A program made the translations under genes and the position numbers. A stretch of 35,748 nt of DNA from Romeriopsis navalis LEGE 11480 (lineage in GTDB: Bacteria > Cyanobacteriota > Cyanobacteriia > Leptolyngbyales > Leptolyngbyaceae), in NCBI RefSeq assembly GCF_015207035.1, contig NZ_JADEXQ010000064.1:1-35748 (forward strand). The letters are read 5' to 3'. The notes under the pieces were generated by a model that saw nothing but the letters and a program-made list of their open reading frames with translations, was not told the origin of the DNA and ran no database searches. This document shows, one piece after another, positions 9,001-13,682 of this stretch; the stretch's first letter is position 1; each line of letters begins with the position of its first letter.

Positions 9001-10130
9001 CCAAACCCAACGTCAATGTCAACGCCGACGTTAACCTCACCGTCCAAGTCAAACGGCCCGATGGGACGATCGATGCTGACCTCACTCGTAGCGCCACATT
9101 GGCTTTTAAGTACAAAGCCGAAGCCTTACTGCGGAACAGTACAAGCGGTGAAATCGGCCTGCTCTATGTTGACCAAGTCAACCAAGTCCAAAAACGGGTG
9201 AGCTTCACCTATGGCAGCAGCTTTGGCACACAAGCTGGTGAAAAAATCCAAATCGCTGCTGACCGCGCGATTGCAGATACTGCTGACTTCAACCGCGATG
9301 GAATTGCCGACGTCTTGACTTACACCGCCGCTGGCGATGAAGTTGCCATCTGGATCATGGGCAATAACGGCGTGGTCAATGCCATCCAAACACTCAAAGG
9401 CCAAGCGGGTCAAATTCTCCGCACCGGTAACCAAGATTGGCAAGTCATCGGGTTTACCGATATTGACCAAGACAACAACTTGGATATCGTCTGGCACAAT
9501 CAGCAGAGTGATGAAGTGGCCTTCTGGTTTATGCAAGCCGATGGCGTCACAGTCCGCGAGTATGACTATCTCCGCGATGCTCAAGGGAATGTCTTCAAGA
9601 CAGGGAATAATCAATGGCAAGTCAAAGCCGTGACTGACTTTGATGGTGATGGCGATGCGGATTTACTCTTCCGCTTGCCAGCACTGAATCAAACCGCGAT
9701 CGTCCGACTCGATGGACGCACCTTCCTTGAGGCTCAATACGTCCAGGCACCGCCAGCGAATGATTTAGTCATTCGTGGGGTGGCCGATAGCAATGGCGAC
9801 CAGATTGCCGATATCTATTGGCAATCCCCCGATAATGCCAATGTCTTACTGCAAACCATTACGTTCAGCAATGGTCAATTCCAGTCCGATAACTTCACCA
9901 CAATTGCCAGCAACGCCCCATTGCAAGCGATCGCTGACCTTGACTTGAACAATACCAATGATTTGCTCTTCCAGAATCCCACAACGAATGCCGTCATTGT
10001 TAATGTGGTGAATCCGAATCAGCCCACTGTTCCAAATCAAGTCCTCCAGCAAGCCGGCGTCGATTTCCAATTGGGCGACCCCAACTGGCAGTTCGAACAA
10101 GCGGATGACTTTGGCGATGTTATCGTCTAA
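1..10130 (+). CDS. Giant multidomain surface/secreted repeat protein (N-terminus outside window)
   Basis: The reading frame is open from the first bases (first full codon at position 3), so the true start lies upstream and the TTG at 105 is not credible. 3375 residues are visible. Modules by nucleotide position: Gly-rich segment and GGAIF/FSGN motifs of a polymorphic-membrane-protein-like beta-helix (3-330); cadherin-like copy A (345-820); seven-blade propeller repeats (855-2020); cadherin-like (2032-2375); cadherin-like copy B (2380-2850); lectin-like beta-sandwich (2851-3540); Ig/cadherin-like (3541-3820); jelly-roll-like (3821-4450); linker module (4451-4889); ten Cadherin_3/CSPG-like repeats (4890-8219); cadherin and Ig-like modules (8220-8820); FG-GAP/VCBS repeats with DxDxDG-like loops (9280-10120). 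Such proteins are normally exported and act in adhesion, Ca-dependent surface coating or cell contact. No enzymatic motif is visible and the secretion route cannot be judged without the N-terminus. The domain names come from motif recognition, not from a profile search. Confidence 0.93.
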   Translation, partial: DSTFGGSDGSGGSGGNGGFGGGGGSGTFGGGGAGLGGAIFVNQTASLGLQNVTFSGNASTGGSGANAGQGKGGAIFIRNGATVIGAVNDGGGNTASDDAASQTDNDIVFGSVINPRPILTLPSTTPSYTENAEPRLLDTTATVTDDDSTDFDTGTLTVRFSANGIATDRLTIRNEGTGSTQINLNGTNVRYGSTVIGTYTGGNGTDNLVITFNAAANPTNVQALVRNLSYSNISEALVDGTRTVELVLTDGDGGTSTAVTKNVNVTGENDAPVNTINLTSGNGIWQQLGLEINGAAADDQSGRSVSLSSDGRTVAIGASRNDGNGADSGHVRMYRYNGSVWQQLGSDINGEAASDQLGGSVSLSADGNTVAIGAPQNDGNGSNSGHVQLYRYNGSVWQQLGSDINGEAAGDSSGQSVSLSSDGNTVAIGTAFNDDNGTDSGHVRLYRYDGSVWNQLGSDLDGEAADDRSGISVSLSADGNTVAIGAIFNDGNGSSSGHVRLYRYDGSVWNQLGSDLDGESTEDRSGASVSLSSDGNTVAIGAPAPLNIGTGNGNGYVRLYRYDGSVWQQLGSDLDGEALGDNSGDSVSLSSDGNTVAIGASRNNGNGGSSGHVRLYRYDGNNWQQLGSDLDGEADGDRSGISVALASDGNTVAIGAPFNDGNGSSSGHVRLYQLLTQTVTVDEDTALSLAGITVDDAEGNLATTQLSVSNGTLNVTLAGSASISNGGSGSSSLTLSGSQADINATLSSLTYQGNLNFNGNDSLTIVSTDGEGTPLSDTDTIVIQVNPVNDAPELTLPGGTAAYTENAPSATLLDATATVSDVDSTDFNTGTLTVRVSADGTADDRLTIRNQGTGTTDINLDGTNVRYGSTVIGTYTGGTGTDNLVITLNAAANPTNVQALVRNLSYSNVSEALVDGTRTVELVLTDGDGGTSNPGTQTVNVTGENDAPLIGAKQTLYDGTTVPSSQGWFAVTTGAVEANDGTVTTLNTSASPLVQAGYSRNDVTLNATNGFLLSFQANVLSETLEATANKNNDGKTDRAVFSLTLVTSDTSKAIELGFSRDGGNLRIFAQEDGTRQSNPALEPDTAPADTTRQLFTQAEGVTITDPNLGNYDLYIKGDTYTLLLGGTAILSGNLRDYTAFSGPIDPYETANLISFSDNTPSASGAFSLGTVSLISGGIADQTINEDAANNALNFGVFDIEGDTVSVTPSSTNTTLTPNSGITLSGSGTSQTITVTPTADGNGNSDITLTANDGNTNSTDTFTLTVNPVNDAPVLSNGPSATGFAGVDVTTNDAWRTSTVSKPLDLDGDNIYGSDGFYLYSSGSHTRTSPPAYATVSQVAGTLNYPGNGNYIQFDNPDQTGPGPVANVITGLVYNQPGAGVETDWLDISFTTAGRYRVGIVTDNTDFVPISPADFRLRQTAGGTIDTGFIAASGDRDRDIDYYFFDVIAEAGDVFRLSGRNDGGHPSNGIGGVFFDSLAIPVLDAVNEDAIAPVGAVGTLISALVDLDSVAGGNNNIADADANPLVGIALTNTDTTNGSWFYTIDGGNNWSTIGAISETNARLLAANADTRLYFQPNANFNGDINNAITFRAWDQTSGSNGSTSNSSINGDATSFSTATSTAKITVNPVNDAATITTNTLSIAEGATLTLSSANITATDIDNSPTELTFAATNITNGEFQLVSNGTTVTSFTQQQINNGDIQFVHDGTENPPSYDLIVNDGNVDSQSSTVTIPNGGFTGINDAATITTNTLSISEEGTLTLSNANITATDPDNSATELTFTANNISNGEFQLVSNGSTVTSFTQQQINDGDIQFIHDGTENPPSYDLTVNDGNVDSQSSTVAIPNGGFTGVNDAATITANTLSISEGGTLTLGNANITATDPDNSATELTFTASNVTNGEFQLVSNGTTVTSFTQQQINDGDIQFVHDGTENPPSYDLTVNDGNVDSQSSTVAIPNGGFTSVNDAATITANTLSISEGGTLTLGNANITATDPDNIATELTFTASNISNGEFQLVSNSTTVNSFTQQQINNGDIQFVHDGTENPPSYDLTVNDGNIDSQSSTVTIPNGGFTGVNDAATITTNTLSISEGGTLTLGSANISATDPDNSPTELTFTASNVTNGEFQLVSNGTTVTSFTQQQINNGDIQFVHDGTENPPSYDLTVNDGTIDSPVSTLTIPNGGFTGVNDAATITANTLSISEGATLTLSNANITATDPDNSATELTFTASNVTNGEFQLVSNGTTVTSFTQQQINNGDIQFVHDGTENPPSYDLTVNDGTVDSPVSTLTIPNGGFTSVNDAATITTNTLSISEGGTLTLGNANITVIDSDNSPTELTFAATNVTNGEFQLVSNGTTVTSFTQQQINDGDIQFVHDGAENPPSYNLTVNDGTVDSSSSTVTIPNGGFTSINDAATITTNTLSISEGGTLTLGNANITATDPDNSATELTFTASNVTNGQFQLVSSGSIVTSFTQQQINDGDIQFVHDGTENPPSYDLIVNDGNVDSQSSTVTIPNGGFTGVNDAATITTNTLSISEGGTLTLDNANITATDPDNSATELTFTANNISNGEFQLVSNGSTVTSFTQQQINDGDIQFVHDGTENPPSYDLTVNDGNVDSPVSTITIPNGGFTSVNDAATITTNTLSISEGATLTLSNANITATDPDNSATELTFTASNISNGEFQLVSNGTTVTSFTQQQINDGDIQFVHDGTENPPSYDLTVNDGTVDSPVSTLTIPNGGFTGVNDPPTALTLTNQVTTLSEAADTTVRIKVADLNITDDLTGNNVINLTGADADKFEVDGNALYFKANTPINFEVRDTYQIFINVDDVTVGNSPDLSESFTLTITNADDPLRGTVTVNGNSIIGNPLSVTNTLTDEDGIANLDYQWQSSNDGTNWTNIPTATNPTFAPTTDQLAQQIRVQVTSTDNQNNTAIVFSPGTAPVQGVVLQGNLTTPAGVNGQNVDNWASDLTQPGYPAGLTYVVTVDRPELFQTLPTLTPDGTLNYTPKPNVNVNADVNLTVQVKRPDGTIDADLTRSATLAFKYKAEALLRNSTSGEIGLLYVDQVNQVQKRVSFTYGSSFGTQAGEKIQIAADRAIADTADFNRDGIADVLTYTAAGDEVAIWIMGNNGVVNAIQTLKGQAGQILRTGNQDWQVIGFTDIDQDNNLDIVWHNQQSDEVAFWFMQADGVTVREYDYLRDAQGNVFKTGNNQWQVKAVTDFDGDGDADLLFRLPALNQTAIVRLDGRTFLEAQYVQAPPANDLVIRGVADSNGDQIADIYWQSPDNANVLLQTITFSNGQFQSDNFTTIASNAPLQAIADLDLNNTNDLLFQNPTTNAVIVNVVNPNQPTVPNQVLQQAGVDFQLGDPNWQFEQADDFGDVIV
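855..2020 (+). repeat. Seven tandem 56-residue propeller repeats inside the giant gene
   Basis: Repeat units begin at the Trp codons 855, 1023, 1191, 1359, 1527, 1701 and 1869. Spacing is 168 nt except one of 174 nt (repeat 5 carries two extra residues). Each unit reads roughly QQLGSDxxGE...SGxSVSLSSDGNTVAIGA...NDGNG...GHVRLYRYDGSVW. Seven units of about 56 residues with one strand-rich core each fit a seven-bladed beta-propeller of the FG-GAP/integrin-alpha-like or WD-like kind. The blade fold is inferred from count, length and strand pattern. Units 2-4 and 6-7 are highly similar at the DNA level, suggesting recent tandem amplification. Confidence 0.85.
4890..8219 (+). repeat. Ten tandem 333-bp (111-residue) Cadherin_3/CSPG-like repeats
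   Basis: The array runs from the Asp codon at 4890 to the Asp codon at 8220, exactly 3330 bp, or ten units of 333 bp with no indels. Each unit starts DAATIT(T/A)NTLSI and contains LTLxxANITATDxDN, TNGEFQLVSNG, TSFTQQQIN(N/D)GDIQF(V/I)HDG, PSYDLxVNDG and IPNGGFT. This pattern matches the Cadherin_3 (CSPG-type) repeat family of large extracellular bacterial proteins. Units differ mostly by single substitutions, and several stretches are nearly identical. The uniform length implies selection on unit integrity or ongoing homogenisation. Confidence 0.92.
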
Positions 10131-10136
10131 TTTCAT

Positions 10137-10168
10137 TGGGTGATCGATCTAGCACGACCGATCACCCA
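10137..10168 (+). terminator. Hairpin 7 nt after the giant gene stop, probable terminator
   Basis: A perfect 10-bp stem (TGGGTGATCG at 10137-10146 with CGATCACCCA at 10159-10168) encloses a 12-nt loop directly after the TAA stop. No clear U-tract follows, so it may be a weak or Rho-assisted terminator or an mRNA 3' stabiliser. Confidence 0.6.
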
Positions 10169-10261
10169 CTTACGGCGCTGGGACGCACGTCAAATCCAAC
10201 TGGCATTCAAGCAAGATTAATTGGGGCAAGGTTTGATGCAACAGGCCCAAGCAACAGTCTG

Positions 10262-10286
10262 AGTCGGTCAAGCCATACGACCGATT
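10262..10286. other. Imperfect inverted repeat between two convergent genes
   Basis: AGTCGGTC pairs with GACCGATT (8 bp including one G-U) around a 9-nt loop. It lies between the ends of the giant gene and the DUF2584 gene. There is no T-run on either side, so a terminator role is only possible. The rest of 10169-10406 shows no gene or clear signal. Confidence 0.3.
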
Positions 10287-10406
10287 CAAACTGATTGGCT
10301 GGCGACGCTAAAGCGGCAACAGCAGCAAGTGAACACCAGCCACCGACATTAGGTCATTTTCCACCCCCTCCCACGCTGAAGCATGCCCACAGTCCAGCCC
10401 AAATGC

Positions 10407-10667
10407 CTACTTCAGCGCAAACGGTTGCGCATAAACCCGGTGAATCCGATAAGTTAACTGAGTTTGCTGCTGCGACCAAACAACCTGTGTAATGACCACA
10501 TCAGCGATCGCCTGCCACGCTGAATTGACTAACTGAATTGGCACATCGATCGGGACCAGTCGATAGGCCGATTTAGTCACCGTAAAACTTTGATCAATGG
10601 CGATCGTTGCCGGAAAATCCACATCAGACAGTTTCAAAATACTGTTCATTTCACAGGGCATACCCAC
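10407..10667 (-). CDS. DUF2584 family protein
   Basis: This is a complete 86-residue protein. It begins MGMPCEMNSILKL and continues with a pattern of alternating strands, including YRLVPIDVPIQL and ADVVITQVVW, ending near YAQPFALK. This matches the small cyanobacterial DUF2584 family as I remember it, both in the MGMPCE start and in length. The start is GTG at 10667; keeping the Gly-Met-Pro start of the family argues against the in-frame ATG at 10661. An AAGG sits about 12 nt upstream. No signal peptide or membrane segment is visible, so it is probably cytoplasmic. Its function is unknown. It stands alone, convergent with the giant gene and divergent from the KGK gene. Confidence 0.8.
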   Translation of the reverse strand: MGMPCEMNSILKLSDVDFPATIAIDQSFTVTKSAYRLVPIDVPIQLVNSAWQAIADVVITQVVWSQQQTQLTYRIHRVYAQPFALK

Positions 10668-10944
10668 GGCAATTCACCTTGATTCAACTATTTCAGCCTT
10701 ATCCTACAGCAACGTAACCGCGTCCGATTCAGGCATTTGGGATGCAGCGCTATCCATCGGCCGATCGCGAGAATTACTCAACAGAAACCGGTGCCATTCG
10801 TCAAAGTTCCGTAGTTTCTCAGAGCTTTTTATCCTCTCCATCGCGCGATAACAGTAGTAGGGCTATGTTCAATCGCTCAAACACGCTATTACTCGGCAAC
10901 TATCAGTCCGCGTCAGCCCATCTAGCTTACGGAGATCAAAAATT

Positions 10945-11652
10945 ATGAGCCACCAGGGCTACCATCACCTTTCGGCGAAAGATGTTGTTTTCGTCGAAGG
11001 CATCGAGAGCAGCGCATCCTTATTTAAGACCGATGCGACACTGCGCATTAAAGATCTATTGGACAAGGTCAAAACAATTTGTGCCGAATCCAATCAGCTC
11101 TCGGCTGAGGAAGTTGACATTCTATTTGGGGAAGGGATTAATTGCGAAATCCTCCGCCCTGGTGCAACGGACTGGCAAAGTGGTAGCCTCCAGATGAATT
11201 TAGGGTTCCAGGCGAAGGAGAATGGCGGCGGCACCGCACCGGCAACTCCATCAGCGACGCCAATCTCCATCCCACAGACCAATCGGAACAATCCACCCGC
11301 CGCACCAGCAGCACCACCCGTCGCGATGCCGGCGCAAACGGCACCAAAAGCTGCCGCCGCACCAACCACAGCTAGCGCCGAACCGGTCATTGAGCTGGAG
11401 ATAGAAAACTTCACGAATGCCACGAATAGTAGCGTGCTTGAATCAAATCAATCCCTCGGCATCGACCATGAAGATGTATTTAGCCTGATGGAAAATACCA
11501 GTGCTGAAGAAATTGGTGAGCGTTTCTCCTTTGAAGAAGGGTTTGGCGATATTGAAGCCTTGGAAATCGATAACAAGCCAACAGAGAGCACCGACCCCAT
11601 CGCCAGTCCGTGGGATTTAGAAGAACTCGACAGTATGCTCATGGCCAAATAG
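10945..11652 (+). CDS. KGK domain-containing protein
   Basis: A 235-residue protein. The N-terminal ~90 residues carry the features I recognise from the cyanobacterial KGK family: MSHQGYH start, 'LLDKVKTIC', 'FGEGINCEILRPGATDWQSG' and a closing strand 'LQMNLGF'. A disordered Ala/Pro/Thr-rich linker (about residues 93-150) follows. The C-terminal half is strongly acidic (ELEIENF, SLMENTSAEEIGERFSFEEGFGD, PWDLEELDSML) and probably contains short binding helices. The start is supported by GGAG about 10 nt upstream of the ATG. No signal peptide or membrane segment is visible. The function of the family is not established. The 277-nt gap upstream (10668-10944) must hold the promoters of this gene and of the divergent DUF2584 gene, but I see no convincing -35/-10 pair. 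Confidence 0.75.
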   Translation: MSHQGYHHLSAKDVVFVEGIESSASLFKTDATLRIKDLLDKVKTICAESNQLSAEEVDILFGEGINCEILRPGATDWQSGSLQMNLGFQAKENGGGTAPATPSATPISIPQTNRNNPPAAPAAPPVAMPAQTAPKAAAAPTTASAEPVIELEIENFTNATNSSVLESNQSLGIDHEDVFSLMENTSAEEIGERFSFEEGFGDIEALEIDNKPTESTDPIASPWDLEELDSMLMAK

Positions 11653-12008
11653 GCGATCAGCAGATCAGCCGAGCCAGCCGCATCAACCAAGCTAAGGGGC
11701 TTGAGTCAGCACATAGACTCATCCCAAATCACCTGGTGATTGCGACAGTTGGCGATCCCACTAAATCCCCCTGCAAGCAGGGGACTTTGCCTGCAGACAG
11801 GGGACTTTGAACGCCTACTCCCCTTAATTGTTGGCGAAGCCTCTCCAAAGGAGAGTAGGGATAGGCAAGATCTGAGGCTGTTGCGCTAATTTTGAGATTT
11901 GGGATCAACCCCATTTGATCTGGGGCAGAAGGCACATCCATAATAAATTCAGGGCATCGACTAAAATAGAAATTTCCTAGTGGGCCTTGTCGCGGTATTG
12001 AATTAACT
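11653..12008. other. Intergenic region with REP-like repeat cluster
   Basis: No credible gene. The region carries two tandem 20-bp units at 11771-11790 and 11791-11810 (17/20 identical, sharing CAGGGGACTTTG). The first unit also folds with upstream bases (TCCCCCTG/CAGGGGA, 11766-11785). An inverted repeat CCTACTCCCCT/AGGAGAGTAGG lies at 11814-11824 and 11849-11859, with an inner perfect hairpin CTCTCC-AAA-GGAGAG (11841-11855). This resembles dispersed palindromic repeats of cyanobacterial intergenic DNA. No promoter for the following rhomboid gene could be assigned. Confidence 0.5.
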
Positions 12009-13646
12009 ATGGGTTTTGAGCTTATCCCAGTTCTGAGCGGATTTTCATCGCTGCTCATCCTGCTACAACCACGACAAACTAAAGGCTGGCGGTTAGTCGC
12101 CTGTAGTATTCTCGGCTTGCTAGCGATCGGCTGGGGCATCCCACAACTCACCATTTGCCTGACGATCGCTTCATGTATTTGGGGTATCTTCCTGCTGCTG
12201 CCAGTTCAAGGCTTTGCCCAGGTCGAACGCCTGGTCAGTCAAGAGAAGTTTCAAGCCGCCGCAAAACTCATGTCAGTCACGCGCTGGCTGCACCCGCTCG
12301 ATGGTTGGTGGGACTATCCTCAACTCTTGCACGGCCTCGCCCTGGCGACAGCGGGACAAATGAGCGCCGCCCAACGAATTTTTCAACAATATCAAACTGG
12401 CAAAAGTGCGATCGAACGGTTAGCCACCATTCTGCTCCATCGGATTAACGGCAACTGGGGCGATTTTGTCGCTTGGGTACAGCAGCAACCCGCTAACTCG
12501 CCGGTTTTCCAAGATCCAAATATCCAGCTGATGTATATTCGTTCGCTCGGTGAGCTCCGCCAAGCGAACGAACTACTGGATGCACTCCAACAATTTCAAC
12601 GATCGCTGCAGCAAGCCGGTAATCCCGTTTTCCTCAATACGGCTCGCATGTATGCCTTTGCTTTCTGTGGGCAACCGGAAAGTCTAGCCTGGTTATTGCA
12701 ACAACAGATGCAAGGCATCCCCGAGCCCACTCGACAATTCTGGATGGCCACAGCCCATTGGCGCGCTGGTCATAAGCGTCAGGGGAAACAATTATTTCAA
12801 CATTTACAGCAAACCGCCGCACCGGGAATGCAAAGTGCCATCGCCGATCGCTTGGCCCAACCGGCGCGAAACATTCAGCGGCAACTAACCTTACCATCGC
12901 AACATTATTTGGTGCAGGCCCAAACCCAAATGATGCAGGCCGCCAACCCAAAAATCACACCGCGGCCACAGTTCAAACAAATTCCCGTCACCACTAGCCT
13001 CATTCTGATCAACGTGGCGATTAGTGTGGCGTTTTTCGGGGCATTATTCCTGATTGCCGGTGGGATAACTTACGCAGATCAACTCAACACCCGCAGTCTC
13101 GAGCTGATCAGTCAAATCATGACTCAAATCGTCACGCTCTATAATCTGGGCGTGTTATATCCGGACCAAGTCATGGAGGGCGAATGGTGGCGCTTACTGA
13201 CAGCGGCATTTCTCCATGCTGGCTGGTTTCACCTATTCAGTAATATGCTCGGACTATACGTTCTGGGTGGAATTGTAGAGCCGATTCTGGGCCGCCTACG
13301 TTACACGATCGGCTATTTTGCGACCGGCGTTGGTTCCATGACCCTTGTCAGTATCTTAGCCAATCTCAATTTGATTAAGGAAACTGCCGTAGTTGGCGCA
13401 TCTGGCGCAATTATGGGATTGCTTGGCATGATGGGGGCAATTTTCCTTGTCCGTTGGCTCCGCCACAAAGCCGCGATCGCCGCCCAACGGCTGAAGATGG
13501 TGGTTTTGATTGTGGTGTTCCAAACAATTTTTGATGTGCTCACACCGAATGTGAGCATGGCCGGACATTTATCGGGATTGGGGTTAGGCTTTGCGATTGG
13601 TCTAGTTTTAATGCGGACAATTACCCGCGAGAAAGCAATCGCATAG
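12009..13646 (+). CDS. Rhomboid family intramembrane serine protease with helical-repeat N-terminal region
   Basis: A 545-residue protein. The C-terminal ~220 residues form a rhomboid core of about six membrane segments. It has the WWRLLTAAFLHAGWFHLFSN loop, the catalytic serine in GASGAIMG (Ser465) and the catalytic histidine in AGHLSG (His520). The 55-residue spacing is typical of rhomboid Ser-His dyads. The enzyme should cleave transmembrane substrates within the membrane. Residues 1-70 contain two hydrophobic segments. Residues ~75-300 are helical, Gln/Leu-rich and TPR-like (for example AQVERLVSQEKFQAAAKLM), probably a substrate- or partner-binding domain. The ATG at 12009 has no clear Shine-Dalgarno sequence. 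The gene is convergent with the GT41 gene downstream (36-nt gap). The substrate is unknown. Confidence 0.9.
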   Translation: MGFELIPVLSGFSSLLILLQPRQTKGWRLVACSILGLLAIGWGIPQLTICLTIASCIWGIFLLLPVQGFAQVERLVSQEKFQAAAKLMSVTRWLHPLDGWWDYPQLLHGLALATAGQMSAAQRIFQQYQTGKSAIERLATILLHRINGNWGDFVAWVQQQPANSPVFQDPNIQLMYIRSLGELRQANELLDALQQFQRSLQQAGNPVFLNTARMYAFAFCGQPESLAWLLQQQMQGIPEPTRQFWMATAHWRAGHKRQGKQLFQHLQQTAAPGMQSAIADRLAQPARNIQRQLTLPSQHYLVQAQTQMMQAANPKITPRPQFKQIPVTTSLILINVAISVAFFGALFLIAGGITYADQLNTRSLELISQIMTQIVTLYNLGVLYPDQVMEGEWWRLLTAAFLHAGWFHLFSNMLGLYVLGGIVEPILGRLRYTIGYFATGVGSMTLVSILANLNLIKETAVVGASGAIMGLLGMMGAIFLVRWLRHKAAIAAQRLKMVVLIVVFQTIFDVLTPNVSMAGHLSGLGLGFAIGLVLMRTITREKAIA

Positions 13647-13682
13647 CCACCACATCACATAAGTCATTTCTGCATTGATGCA

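Noticed and set aside
10295-10492. 65-residue plus-strand frame
   Set aside because: It overlaps the DUF2584 gene in antisense and is low-complexity without family features.
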